Assembly (NCBI RefSeq): GCF_000284375.1 | Contig: NC_017249.1 | Location: forward strand, 4,752,001 to 4,816,000 | From: Bradyrhizobium japonicum USDA 6 | GTDB taxonomy: Bacteria > Pseudomonadota > Alphaproteobacteria > Rhizobiales > Xanthobacteraceae | Length of the DNA: 64,000 nt | Reading direction: 5' to 3' | Part shown: positions 28,752-37,536 of the stretch, one piece after another | Position numbering within the stretch: position 1 is the stretch's first letter | How the letters are laid out: the number at the start of each line of letters is the position of its first letter | Program-made: the position numbers and the translations under genes | Notes under the pieces: model-generated | What the model saw: only the letters and a program-made list of their open reading frames with translations | The model's database searches: none | Told to the model about the DNA's origin: nothing

Positions 28752-29930
28752 ATGAGCTCAGCGAAATTCGACATCGTCGTCTACGGCGCGACCGGTTTCA
28801 CCGGCCAGCTCGTCGCCGAATATCTGACTCAGCACTACAAGAGCGACCACACGCTCAAATGGGCGATGGCGGGCCGCAGCCTCGGCAAGCTCAAGTCGGT
28901 ACGCGATGCGATCGGCGCGCCCGGGAATACGCCGCTGATTGTCGCGGACGCGTCGGACGCGGCCTCGCTGAAGGCGATGGCGGAGCAGACGATGTCGGTG
29001 ATCACCACCGTCGGCCCGTATCAGCTCTATGGCGAGGAACTGCTCGCGGCCTGCGTCGCCACCGGCACCGATTATTTCGATCTCTGCGGCGAACCGATCT
29101 GGATGCGGCAGATGATCGACAAATACGAGGCGGCCGCCAAAGAGAGCGGCGCGCGTATCGTGTTCTCATGCGGATTCGATTCCGTGCCGTTCGAGCTCGG
29201 TGCGTTCTTCGTGCAGGAAGAGGCCAAGCGCGTGTTCGGCGCTCCGGCCTCGCGTGTGAAAGGCCGCGTGCGCGACATGCGCGGCACGCTCTCGGGCGGC
29301 ACCGCGGCGAGCGCCAAGGCGACCTTCGATGCGGTCGCAAAGGACATCAGCCTGATCGCGATCCTGAACGATCCGTTCGCGTTGACGCCGGGCTTCACCG
29401 GCCCGAAGCAGCCGAAGGGCAACAGGTCGCTGCTCGAGGAGGACCTGCAGTCCTGGGCCGCGCCGTTCATGATGGCGCTGATCAACACGCGCAACGTCCA
29501 TCGCTCCAACATGCTGATGGGCTTTCCCTATGGTCAGGACTTCGTCTACGACGAGATGGTTCTGACGGGGCCCGGCGAGAAGGGCGAAGCCAACGCGCAG
29601 CGCGTGGTGGCCGCCAACGCCGAGAAGACCGGTCCGAACGCGCCGAAGCCGGGCGAGGGGCCGTCGAAGGAAGAGCGGGAGAACGGCCGCTTCGACCTGC
29701 TCTATGTCGCGATCGCGCCCGACGGCCGCATGGTTCGCGCCGGCGTCACCGGCGACCGCGATCCCGGCTACGGCTCGACCTCGAAGATGATCTCCGAATG
29801 CGCGATGTGCCTGTTGCGCGATGTGACAGACGTCCCGGCGGGATTCTGGACGCCGGGCGCGGCGATGCAGCACAAGCTGATCAAGCGCCTGCGGGACAAT
29901 GCTGGGCTGACGTTCGGAGTGGAAGCGTAA
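28752..29930 (+). CDS. Saccharopine-dehydrogenase-like (trans-acting enoyl reductase type) protein, copy 1
   Basis: 392-residue NAD(P)-binding protein. The Rossmann motif VYGATGFTGQLVAEYL is at residues 9-24, then TTVGPYQLYGEELLAACVAT and YFDLCGEPIWMRQMID. The family includes mycobacterial trans-acting enoyl reductases that work with polyketide synthases, but no polyketide gene is near. The middle part has FSCGFDSVPFELGAFF. It is five bases upstream of a near-identical-length paralogue. True substrate unknown. Confidence 0.88.
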   Translation: MSSAKFDIVVYGATGFTGQLVAEYLTQHYKSDHTLKWAMAGRSLGKLKSVRDAIGAPGNTPLIVADASDAASLKAMAEQTMSVITTVGPYQLYGEELLAACVATGTDYFDLCGEPIWMRQMIDKYEAAAKESGARIVFSCGFDSVPFELGAFFVQEEAKRVFGAPASRVKGRVRDMRGTLSGGTAASAKATFDAVAKDISLIAILNDPFALTPGFTGPKQPKGNRSLLEEDLQSWAAPFMMALINTRNVHRSNMLMGFPYGQDFVYDEMVLTGPGEKGEANAQRVVAANAEKTGPNAPKPGEGPSKEERENGRFDLLYVAIAPDGRMVRAGVTGDRDPGYGSTSKMISECAMCLLRDVTDVPAGFWTPGAAMQHKLIKRLRDNAGLTFGVEA

Positions 29931-29935
29931 GGTCC

Positions 29936-31117
29936 GTGTCCGCGAAGTTCGACATCGTCGTTTACGGCGCGACCGGATACACTGGCCAGCTCGTCGCCGA
30001 ATATCTCGCTGCAAGCTACGCCGGTGACGGCGCGCCGACATGGGCGATGGCCGGGCGGACCAGGGACAAGCTCGCCTCCGTTCGCGATGCGATCGGCGCC
30101 CCCGCGGACACGCCGCTGATCGTGGCGGACGCAGCCGACCCTGCGTCGTTGCGCGCGATGGTCGATCAGGCGAAGCTGGTCATAACCACTGTCGGTCCCT
30201 ACCAGCTCTACGGTTCCGATCTGCTTGCCGCCTGCGTCGCGTCGGGCACCGACTACATGGATCTCTGCGGCGAGCCGATCTGGCTGAAGCAGATGATCGA
30301 CAAGCATGAGGCGGCAGCCAGGGCGAGCGGCGCGCGCTTCATGTTCTCCTGCGGCTTCGATTCCATCCCGTTCGAGCTCGGTGCGTTCTTCGTGCAGGAG
30401 GAAGCCCGGCGCGTATTCGGAGCGCCAGTGCCGCGCGTCAAGGGGCGCGTCCGCGACCTCAGCTGGAAGTTCTCCGGCGGCACCTCGGCGAGCGCGAGGG
30501 TCACCTTCGAAGCTGTCGCGCAGGATCTCAGCCTGGTGTCGATCCTCAAGGACCCCTTCGCATTCACGCCCGGCTTCGAGGGGCCGAAACAGCCGCGCGG
30601 CAACAAGCCTATTTTCGAGCAAGACCTGCAATCCTGGTCCGCCCCGTTTGCTATGGCGACGCTGAACACGCGCAACGTCCATCGCTCCAACATGCTGATG
30701 GGATTCCCGTATGGCCGGGATTTCGTCTACGACGAGATGGTGCTGACGGGGACGGGGGACGAAGGGCAGGCCAACGCGAAGCTCGTCATGGCCGCCAACA
30801 GCGAAAAGACCGGCCCCAAAGCGCTCAAGCCCGGCGAGGGGCCGTCGAAGAAAGAGCGCGATGACGGTCATTACGACCTGCTCTATGTCGCGATCGCGCC
30901 CGACGGCCGTCAGGTGCGCGCGGCGGTGAAGGGCGATCTCGATCCGGGCTATGCCTCAACGGCGAAGATGGTCTCCGAATGCGCGATCTGCCTGCTGCGC
31001 GACACGCCTGATGTCCCGGCCGGTCTCTGGACGCCGGGCGCAGCGATGCAGCACAAGCTGATCAAGCGGCTGGTCGATCACGCCGGGCTGAGGTTTGAGA
31101 TCGAAACCCAGGCGTAG
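29936..31117 (+). CDS. Saccharopine-dehydrogenase-like (trans-acting enoyl reductase type) protein, copy 2
   Basis: 393 residues from GTG at 29936, with AAGG right before it, overlapping the previous stop region. Colinear with copy 1 over its whole length: VYGATGYTGQLVAEYL, TTVGPYQLYGSDLLAACVAS, FSCGFDSIPFELGAFF, NTRNVHRSNMLMGFPYGRDF. Differences cluster in residues 25-50 and 140-200. A tandem duplication with divergence; perhaps a heterodimer or two substrate ranges. Followed by a palindromic repeat. Confidence 0.88.
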   Translation: MSAKFDIVVYGATGYTGQLVAEYLAASYAGDGAPTWAMAGRTRDKLASVRDAIGAPADTPLIVADAADPASLRAMVDQAKLVITTVGPYQLYGSDLLAACVASGTDYMDLCGEPIWLKQMIDKHEAAARASGARFMFSCGFDSIPFELGAFFVQEEARRVFGAPVPRVKGRVRDLSWKFSGGTSASARVTFEAVAQDLSLVSILKDPFAFTPGFEGPKQPRGNKPIFEQDLQSWSAPFAMATLNTRNVHRSNMLMGFPYGRDFVYDEMVLTGTGDEGQANAKLVMAANSEKTGPKALKPGEGPSKKERDDGHYDLLYVAIAPDGRQVRAAVKGDLDPGYASTAKMVSECAICLLRDTPDVPAGLWTPGAAMQHKLIKRLVDHAGLRFEIETQA

Positions 31118-31120
31118 CTT

Positions 31121-31214
31121 CCGTAGGGTGGGCAAAGCGAAGCGTGCCCACGCCTTTTTTGCTATCACGGAGAGATGGTGGGCACGGCGCTTTGCGCCTT
31201 TGCCCACCCTACGG
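31121..31214. repeat. Palindromic element with CCGTAGGGTGGGC arms
   Basis: Perfect 17-base arms CCGTAGGGTGGGCAAAG (31121-31137) and CTTTGCCCACCCTACGG (31198-31214) around an inner CGTGCCCAC/GTGGGCACG pair. It fills the gap between two convergent genes and can act as a bidirectional transcript end. Only one copy is in this window. Confidence 0.75.
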
Positions 31215-31224
31215 CAGCGGAGGC

Positions 31225-32421
31225 CTATGCCGCCCGCGCATCATACGCGTACATGAACTCCATGCTCCTCGATCCCAGCGGCAACAGCCATTTCATCATC
31301 TGATTGCGGACCCATGCGCCGGTGGCGCTGAACTCGCGCTTGCTGTTGCCGTTGCGGCGGGCCATCGCGACGATCCTTTCCGTGCGCGGCCGCCGCTCGG
31401 CCTCGAAGGCCTGGAAGGTTGCGCCGAGCTCCTGGCCCTCCTGCATCAGCCGCGCGAGCCGCATCGCATCCTCGAGCGCGAGCGAAGCGCCCTGGCCGGC
31501 GTGGGGGCTGGTCGCATGCGCGGCGTCGCCGATCAGCAGCGAGCGCTTGCGCGACCAGGTCGGCAAGGTTGCGACGTCGAGCGTGTCGGTGACGACGATG
31601 TTCTCGGCCGCGTCGATGATGTCGGGGATCGGATCGTGCCAGCCGTGATGGAAGCCGCGCAGATGCTGCTTGAGCGTCGCGTGGTCGAGCGCGCGGAACA
31701 TCGCCGCGTCCATGCCGTGCGCGGGCTGCGTGCTCCACCACATCACGCCGTCGTTCGGATCCGGGCTGCAATAGCCATAGCCGAAGAACCCGCTCTTGCC
31801 GAACGTGGTCTCGACGTGCCGGCCGATCGGCCTGCCATCGAGGACGGCGTGCGGCACGAAGCCGCCGAACCCGATCAGTCCTGTGTCGAACGGTTGCGGA
31901 CCGTCCGGTACGACCTGGCGGCGCACGACCGAGTGCACGCCGTCGGCGCCGATCAGGAAGTCACCTTCGGCCGTGGTGCCGTCGGAGAAGTAGGCGATGA
32001 TCGGCTGGTCGCCGCGGTCCTCGATCTTGATCAGGCGCTTCTCGAAATAAAGCGAGACGCAAGCGCACCAGGCCTTGTCGATCAGGATTTCGTTCAGCGT
32101 GGCGCGGCAGACGTTCACGGCCGGCTGGCCGAAGCGCCGCGCCATGTCGCGGTTGATCGAGCCGAGCCGTTCGCCGCTCTGCGAATAGAAGTCGAAGGAT
32201 TCGGCGATCGAGCCGCGGCTGATCAGCTCGTTCGCGAGCCCGATCTCGTCCAGCACATGCATGCCGTTCGGTGCGATCTGGAGGCCGCCGCCGATGCCTT
32301 TCGAATAGGGCCAGGCCTCGTAGATCGCGGATTCGATGCCGGCGCGGCGCAACAGGATTGCGGCGACAGGGCCGGCGATACCGGCGCCGATGATCAGGGC
32401 TTTGCGGGGACGGTTGGACAT
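31225..32421 (-). CDS. FAD-dependent aromatic-type monooxygenase
   Basis: 398 residues of the PHBH-like flavoprotein class. Motifs: ALIIGAGIAGPVAAILLRRAG (dinucleotide binding, split at residues 8-28), DFLIGADGVHSVVRR (the DG motif), and LIGDAAHATSPHAGQGASL (the GD motif). Such enzymes hydroxylate aromatic or related ring compounds using NAD(P)H and oxygen. It is divergent from a MarR regulator with an operator-like palindrome between them, which points to inducible catabolism or detoxification. Substrate unknown. Confidence 0.92.
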   Translation of the reverse strand: MSNRPRKALIIGAGIAGPVAAILLRRAGIESAIYEAWPYSKGIGGGLQIAPNGMHVLDEIGLANELISRGSIAESFDFYSQSGERLGSINRDMARRFGQPAVNVCRATLNEILIDKAWCACVSLYFEKRLIKIEDRGDQPIIAYFSDGTTAEGDFLIGADGVHSVVRRQVVPDGPQPFDTGLIGFGGFVPHAVLDGRPIGRHVETTFGKSGFFGYGYCSPDPNDGVMWWSTQPAHGMDAAMFRALDHATLKQHLRGFHHGWHDPIPDIIDAAENIVVTDTLDVATLPTWSRKRSLLIGDAAHATSPHAGQGASLALEDAMRLARLMQEGQELGATFQAFEAERRPRTERIVAMARRNGNSKREFSATGAWVRNQMMKWLLPLGSRSMEFMYAYDARAA

Positions 32422-32463
32422 GGCTTGCTCCCGACGTTTCCGTGGTGCTAGGAGAAATTACGG

Positions 32464-32503
32464 TTGCTAAATCTCTTAGTAGCTAAGATATATATCGACT
32501 AAG
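32464..32503 (+). promoter_or_regulatory. MarR promoter with overlapping operator
   Basis: TTGCTA (32464-32469), 17-base spacer, GATATA (32487-32492). The spacer contains the inverted repeat CTTAG-TAG-CTAAG (32475-32487), and a further CTAAG half-site is at 32499-32503. A bound MarR dimer would cover the promoter. Confidence 0.5.
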
Positions 32504-32505
32504 AT

Positions 32506-33039
32506 ATGAGGTCGGCCTTGTCAAGGACGAAGGCGCGCGCGGCGCTGTTGCAGGAGCTCGAGGAGGCGATGCGGCGATCGTCCGCACAGGGCGTGCTCTA
32601 TGGCCAAACGGTTGCGAACGTTGCCGGAATTGCCAACTCCGACCTCGAATGCATGGACATCCTGTACCTGGAGGGCCGCGTCACCGCGGGCCGGCTTGCC
32701 GAGGTCACGGGGCTGACGACGGGCGCCATCACCGGCGTGGTGGACCGACTCGAGAAGGCCGGGCTGGTGCGCCGCGAACGGGACGAGAAGGACCGCCGCA
32801 AGGTCTTCATTTCCGTCGTGCCCGAGACGGCGATGAAGATCGGCCGGCTCTACGTGCCGATGCAGCAGGCGATGGAGAAGGTGTTTGGTGCCTATTCCGA
32901 CGAAGAGCTGCGCCTGCTGCTGCGCTTCGCGACCGAGGGCTACAAGGGTGTGCTCGCCGCAACCGAGGCGCTGAAGGGCCTGCTCGATACGCCGCCGGAA
33001 AAGCGGCCGGATCTCAAGCTCAAGAAGCTTCGTCGCTAG
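32506..33039 (+). CDS. MarR-family transcriptional regulator
   Basis: 177 residues. The start at 32506 keeps the usual helix before GQGVLY-type sequence (here SAQGVLYGQTVANVAG), but a second ATG at 32569 has a much better ribosome binding site (GAGGAG) and lies farther from the predicted transcription start, so the N-terminal 21 residues are uncertain. The winged helix is ECMDILYLEGRVTAGRLAEV, then TTGAITGVVDRLEKAGLVRR and RDEKDRRKVFISV. Divergent from the FAD monooxygenase, its likely target. Confidence 0.9.
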   Translation: MRSALSRTKARAALLQELEEAMRRSSAQGVLYGQTVANVAGIANSDLECMDILYLEGRVTAGRLAEVTGLTTGAITGVVDRLEKAGLVRRERDEKDRRKVFISVVPETAMKIGRLYVPMQQAMEKVFGAYSDEELRLLLRFATEGYKGVLAATEALKGLLDTPPEKRPDLKLKKLRR

Positions 33040-33040
33040 A

Positions 33041-33084
33041 GCGTTTTCGAGCGAAGTGGATACCGGTTCGGGTCAAGAAAACGC
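33041..33084. repeat. Dispersed element with GCGTTTTC arms
   Basis: GCGTTTTC (33041-33048) and GAAAACGC (33077-33084) around GAAGTGGATACCGGTTCG. A sequence of this type is frequent between genes in Bradyrhizobium and Rhodopseudomonas (recollection). Located at the convergent ends of the marR and polymerase genes. Confidence 0.55.
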
Positions 33085-33105
33085 GTCAAAACAGAACGCC
33101 AGACA

Positions 33106-34368
33106 TTACCGTTCCGATTCCATCGGAACGGTATTGTCCTTGACCTTGTAAGCCTGCGCGGCCGCGATCATGCCCCACATCGCGCCCAGCATCATCCAGA
33201 AGTGCCGCCAGTGGTCGGTGTCGATCACAAAACTCTCGCCGACGGTGCCGACGAAGGCGGAGAAGATCACGAGATAAGCGCGCTGCCAGGGTACACGAAC
33301 GAAAATGTGCCGGAAGCCCATAATCACCGTGGTGAAGACCAGCGCGGGATAGCACACGCCGGAGAGCCAGCCGCCGGACATGAAGGCGTTGAGGTAGGAG
33401 TTGTGGGTGTCCTCGGGGAAGTAGCGGTGGAATTGCAGGGGGCCGATGCCGAATGGCAGGTCGAGCGCCATCTCCGCGCCGAGGATGTGCCGGCCGAACC
33501 GGCCGAAGCGGCCTTCGTCATAGCTCTGGTCGAAGCTCGCGCGCTGCTTGAACATCTCGGCAGTGGAATCGAACGACAGCAGCACCGCGATCAGCGCGAG
33601 GCCCAGCACCGCGGCGACGATCGCCATGACGACGATGCGCGAGCGCTGCGCGTTGGTGCGGCTGGTCAGCACCATCAGCGCCAGCATGAAGGCGGAGGTC
33701 AGCACCAATCCGCCCCAGGCGGCGCGGGAGAACGCGAGCAGGATCGCCAGCGACATGATGCCGAAGGCGATGACGTTGCGGAACGCCTTGGCCAACTTGT
33801 CGGAGACCACGCTCTGGAGCGCGAACAGCGCCGGCAGGATCAGGAAGGCGCCGAGCACGTTCGGGTCCTTGAACGTGCCGCGCGCGCGCCCGTAGAGTGT
33901 GAGGAGATCGTCTCCGCCGGGAACCAGATGGAAGTAGCCGGCGACCGCAGACAGCGAGGCGACCATCGCGCCGACCACGAGGCCGCGGCGAAGCATGTCG
34001 AGCCGGGCCGCGGTATCTTCCGAGGTGACCATCGCGAAGAACACGACGGTAACCGCCATGTACCAGGAGGTCGCAATCCAGCTCGCCACCTCGAACTGTT
34101 CGAACAGAGGGACCGCGCTGATCGTGTAGCCGACGTTGAGCAGGACCAGCATCAGGATCAGCGGCATCAGCACGAGCCGCAGGCGCAGGCCGGTCGCGAA
34201 GAAGGTGACGGCGGCGAGCAGCGTCACGATCTCGTAGGGACTCGGCTCGATGAAGACGATGGCGCCGGAAGCGCCGACCAGCCACACCAGCGCGCGCTGG
34301 ATGGCCAGCACGCCGGGCGCAGCCGGCGCGGCTAATTTCACTCCACCGGCTGTCGCCGCATACGCCAT
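33106..34368 (-). CDS. O-antigen ligase/polymerase (Wzy-like) membrane protein
   Basis: 420 residues from ATG at 34368, about ten to twelve hydrophobic segments. Likely polymerises or transfers lipid-linked repeat units at the periplasmic face. The large periplasmic loop has the Wzy_C-type sequence RYFPEDTHNSYLNAFMSGGW; LLAFSRAAWGGLVLTS is in a membrane segment and RARGTFKDPNVLGAFLILPA precedes it. It heads the minus-strand block with the initiating transferase and a glycosyltransferase. The last codons lie in a hairpin (CCGTTCCGAT/ATCGGAACGG, 33109-33131). Confidence 0.88.
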   Translation of the reverse strand: MAYAATAGGVKLAAPAAPGVLAIQRALVWLVGASGAIVFIEPSPYEIVTLLAAVTFFATGLRLRLVLMPLILMLVLLNVGYTISAVPLFEQFEVASWIATSWYMAVTVVFFAMVTSEDTAARLDMLRRGLVVGAMVASLSAVAGYFHLVPGGDDLLTLYGRARGTFKDPNVLGAFLILPALFALQSVVSDKLAKAFRNVIAFGIMSLAILLAFSRAAWGGLVLTSAFMLALMVLTSRTNAQRSRIVVMAIVAAVLGLALIAVLLSFDSTAEMFKQRASFDQSYDEGRFGRFGRHILGAEMALDLPFGIGPLQFHRYFPEDTHNSYLNAFMSGGWLSGVCYPALVFTTVIMGFRHIFVRVPWQRAYLVIFSAFVGTVGESFVIDTDHWRHFWMMLGAMWGMIAAAQAYKVKDNTVPMESER

Positions 34369-34416
34369 CAAATGCTCATACGCTTACGCAACTTGTACGC
34401 CACAAACACGGCGGTC

Positions 34417-34514
34417 ATCGCCCGGCTTGACCGGGCGATCCAGTACTCCGCGGCGCCTATTGCGGAAAGCGGCTGACGCCGCGGAGTACTGGATGCCCCG
34501 CCTTCGCGGGGCAT
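34417..34514. repeat. Palindromic intergenic element, GATCCAGTA family, copy 2
   Basis: Three stems in a row: ATCGCCCGG/CCGGGCGAT (34417-34439), the 16-base pair CCAGTACTCCGCGGCG/CGCCGCGGAGTACTGG (34440-34492), and ATGCCCCGC/GCGGGGCAT (34493-34514). Same layout as 4309-4411. It separates the polymerase from the initiating transferase gene. Confidence 0.85.
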
Positions 34515-34530
34515 GACGGAAGGACTCAAC

Positions 34531-36081
34531 TCAATACGCGTTCTCGTTTTTGGTCAGCAGCGAGACCGGCGTCTTCAGGAGAATGACGAGGTCGAACAGC
34601 ACCGACCAGTTTTCGATGTAGTAGAGGTCGAATTCGACGCGCTTCTGGATCTTCTCTTCATTGTCGATCTCGCCGCGCCAGCCGTTGATCTGGGCCCAGC
34701 CGGTGATGCCGGGCTTGACGCGGTGACGAGCGAAATAGCCGTCGACGGCTTCGTCGAACAGGCGGCTCTGGAGCTTGCCCTGCACCGCGTGCGGACGCGG
34801 GCCGACCAGGGACAAATTGCCTGAGAACACCACGTTGAAGAGCTGCGGCAACTCGTCGAGGCTGGTCTTGCGGATGAAGCGGCCGACGCGGGTGACGCGC
34901 GGATCGTTCTTGGTCACGACCTTGGAGGCGGTCGGGTCGGCCTGATGGTGGTACATCGAGCGGAACTTGTAGACGTCGATACGCTCGTTGTTGAAGCCGA
35001 AGCGCTTCTGACGGAACAGCGCCGGGCCGGGGCTGTCGAGCTTCACAGCCAGCGCCACCAGTCCCATCACCGGCAGGGCTGCGAGCAGCGCGAGGCCGCC
35101 GACGATACGGTCGAACAGCCACTTCATCACCAGGTCCCAGTCGGTGATCGGCGCCTCGAACACGTCGAGCGTCGGCACCTCGCCGAGATAGGAATAGGAG
35201 CGGGGACGGAAACGCAGCTTGTTGGTGTGCGCGGAGAGGCGGATGTCGACCGGCAGCACCCAGAGCTTCTTCAGCATCTCCAGGATGCGCGTCTCCGCCG
35301 AGATCGGCAGCGCGAACAGCACGAGGTCGACGCGGGTGCGGCGGGCGAATTCGACGATGTCGTCGACTTTGCCGAGCTTGCGCGCGCCGGCGCAGGTGTC
35401 GAGCGCGCGACTGTCGTTGCGGTCGTCGAACACGCCGAGCACGTGGATGTCGGAATCCTCCTGGGCATTCAGCGCCTCGACCAGTTGCTCGCCGTTGCTA
35501 TCGGAGCCGACGACGATGGTGCGGCGGTCGAGCCGGCCCTGGCGTGCCCAGGCGCGCACCAGCGAGCGCAGCACCAGACGTTGGGAGATGAGCGCGGCGA
35601 GCCCGAGGAAGTAGAAGGCGGCAAGCCACAGCCGCGACATTTCGCTGCCGAACTTGGCGAAGAAGGATACGCCGATGAACAGCAGGAAGACGAACGACCA
35701 GGAGGAGATCATCCGCGTCATCTGCCGGAGCTGGCCGCGGAACAGCTGCACCTGATAGATGTCGGCGGCCTGGAAGCAGACCACGGCGGCGACCGCGACG
35801 GCGATGATCTCTGCGGGATAAACCCAGCTGAAGGAGCCGGCGAGCGGCATGACATAGCCGACATAGAGCGCGATGCCGACGAGGCTCAGCAGCGCGAAAT
35901 CGGCCAGGCGGACGAATCCGGTGATCACGATCGGCGAATAGGCGCGGGCGACCTTCTGGTTGACGACGTCGAGCGCGGCGGGCGAGAGCCGGCGACGGCG
36001 TTCCACAAAGGGTTGATCAGCCGGCTTCGTCGCGGCGCCTGTCGCGGCGTCGAGCATCGAGCGTGCGTTGAGCGGTTCCAC
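34531..36081 (-). CDS. Undecaprenyl-phosphate glycosylphosphotransferase (WcaJ type)
   Basis: Transfers the first sugar phosphate (often glucose) to undecaprenyl phosphate to start repeat-unit synthesis. 516 residues from GTG at 36081; an ATG at 36141 is in frame but has no proper ribosome binding site. Four hydrophobic segments (residues about 60-180) precede a nucleotide-binding-like domain ([19 protein letters not shown]). The C-terminal catalytic domain shows [33 protein letters not shown] and [10 protein letters not shown], all canonical. Confidence 0.92.
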   Translation of the reverse strand: MEPLNARSMLDAATGAATKPADQPFVERRRRLSPAALDVVNQKVARAYSPIVITGFVRLADFALLSLVGIALYVGYVMPLAGSFSWVYPAEIIAVAVAAVVCFQAADIYQVQLFRGQLRQMTRMISSWSFVFLLFIGVSFFAKFGSEMSRLWLAAFYFLGLAALISQRLVLRSLVRAWARQGRLDRRTIVVGSDSNGEQLVEALNAQEDSDIHVLGVFDDRNDSRALDTCAGARKLGKVDDIVEFARRTRVDLVLFALPISAETRILEMLKKLWVLPVDIRLSAHTNKLRFRPRSYSYLGEVPTLDVFEAPITDWDLVMKWLFDRIVGGLALLAALPVMGLVALAVKLDSPGPALFRQKRFGFNNERIDVYKFRSMYHHQADPTASKVVTKNDPRVTRVGRFIRKTSLDELPQLFNVVFSGNLSLVGPRPHAVQGKLQSRLFDEAVDGYFARHRVKPGITGWAQINGWRGEIDNEEKIQKRVEFDLYYIENWSVLFDLVILLKTPVSLLTKNENAY

Positions 36082-36201
36082 GGGCGTCCACGTCCATTCC
36101 AAAAAACCCGCGGGTCGCAGCGTTGCGCCCCGGGCGAGCATCCCCTGGCAGGTCGATTATCGGACAAATCGGAAGATTCTCTAAAGCGGCCTTAAGGATG
36201 G

Positions 36202-37335
36202 TTAATGATTGGCAAATGCGTCGCGATAACCCGCGAGCACGCCGTCAACCATCGCCTGCTGGGAGAAGTGCGCGGAGATGCGCTCGCGCAGGGCGGATGC
36301 GCGCTGCGCGGTCGCCTGCGGATCGTCGAGTGCGGCCGCGATCGCTTCCGCCATGGCCTCGGCGTTGCTCGCCGCAAACAGCGCCGGGCTGTCAGGCCCG
36401 AAGATCTCGGGGATGCCGCCGACGCGGGCCGCGATCATGGGAATGCCGGCCGCACCGGCCTCGATCACGACATAGGGCATGGAATCGCCGCGCGAGGGCA
36501 CGACCAGCAGCCGCCCCTTGGAGAAGCCGTAACGCGCCTTGACGTGACCGATGAAGCGGATGGCGCTGGAGAGACCGAGCTTCTCGACCTGCGCCTTCAG
36601 CGCCGCCGTCTCCTCGCCGTCGCCGCCGAGCGTGAGCGTGACCTTCTTGCCGCCTTCGTGCAGGCGTGCCACCGCATCGACCAGCAAATCCGCGCCCTTG
36701 ATGTGCCTGAACTCGCCGACATAGGCGAGATCGGTGGCATCGTCGGCGATGCCAACAGGCTCGAACTCTTCCGGCGTCACGCCATTGAAGACGCAATGCA
36801 CCACGCCCTTGGGCGTGCCGACGATGCGCTGATAGGTGTCGCGCGCAAACGCGCTCTCGAACAGGAACAGGTCCGTCGCGTCCATCAGCGTGCGTTCGAG
36901 CCGCGCGTAAAACTCGCCCTTGAAGGTGTTGAGGGGATAGTGCAGCGAGCCGCCATGCGGGGTGTAGATGCGGATGGTGTCGTCGGATCGCCGCCGCATG
37001 CGGACGAAGGCGCCAGCCTTGGCTCCGTGGCCGTGCATGACGTCGGGCTTGAGCGCGGCGATCAGGCGCCGCATCCGCAGCCACACCAGAAAATCGTCAG
37101 GCGACGGTTCGCGGCGGATCGCCAGCCGGTGCACGCCGAGCTTCAGTCGCGGCGCGAGTTCGGCCAGCGCCTTGTCCGCGCGCTCGCCGCCGGTGAGGCT
37201 GTCGGCGAGAATCCCGACGTGATGACCGCGATCGACCTGACCGTTGGCGAGATCGAGGATGTGGCGGAAGATGCCGCCCACGGGAGCGCGCACGGCGTGC
37301 AGGATGCGGAGCGGCCGGTCGGGAGAGGGGGGCAT
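36202..37335 (-). CDS. GT4-family glycosyltransferase
   Basis: Retaining GT-B enzyme of 377 residues from ATG at 37335 (MPPSPDRPLRILHAVRAPVG); the longer frame to 37416 would run over a palindrome in the promoter region. Acceptor domain: GGIFRHILDLANGQVDRGHH and PDVMHGHGAKAGAF. Donor domain: LAYVGEFRHIKGADLLVDAV, LTLGGDGEE, and SMPYVVIEAGAAGIPMIAAR with the E-x7-E-like motif. Likely adds a sugar to the polysaccharide repeat unit. Divergent from the gumC-like gene. Confidence 0.9.
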   Translation of the reverse strand: MPPSPDRPLRILHAVRAPVGGIFRHILDLANGQVDRGHHVGILADSLTGGERADKALAELAPRLKLGVHRLAIRREPSPDDFLVWLRMRRLIAALKPDVMHGHGAKAGAFVRMRRRSDDTIRIYTPHGGSLHYPLNTFKGEFYARLERTLMDATDLFLFESAFARDTYQRIVGTPKGVVHCVFNGVTPEEFEPVGIADDATDLAYVGEFRHIKGADLLVDAVARLHEGGKKVTLTLGGDGEETAALKAQVEKLGLSSAIRFIGHVKARYGFSKGRLLVVPSRGDSMPYVVIEAGAAGIPMIAARVGGIPEIFGPDSPALFAASNAEAMAEAIAAALDDPQATAQRASALRERISAHFSQQAMVDGVLAGYRDAFANH

Positions 37336-37373
37336 GATCAGAACCAGCGCTCGACGGCGAATGCTCGAACAAT

Positions 37374-37389
37374 TCTCGAAATATCGAGA
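37374..37389. promoter_or_regulatory. Palindrome in the divergent polysaccharide promoter
   Basis: TCTCGA-N4-TCGAGA (37374-37389) lies 39 bases from the glycosyltransferase start and 148 from the gumC-like start. It may be an operator shared by both directions; no regulator is assigned. Confidence 0.35.
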
Positions 37390-37536
37390 TGGATTAAGAG
37401 CCCTCGTGGTTAACAAACGGTGTCGGCGCCGTTCGTGCCGGCCGCGGCAGGGCGCGATTAACCCAGCAGCAACCTTAATGGAGTGTAATCGCCCCGGTTG
37501 AGGTAGAGTCGCAGCGTTGCCCTGCGGGAGTGTTCG

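Noticed and set aside
28550..29930. Long plus-strand frame overlapping the first enoyl-reductase gene and joining into the second
   Set aside because: The first half is arginine-rich with no family motif and lies out of frame over a well conserved gene; only the part from GTG 29936 is real.
33109..33131. Inverted repeat CCGTTCCGAT/ATCGGAACGG at the end of the polymerase gene as a separate element
   Set aside because: It lies within the last codons and is best seen as part of a weak transcript end of that gene, not as a distinct feature.
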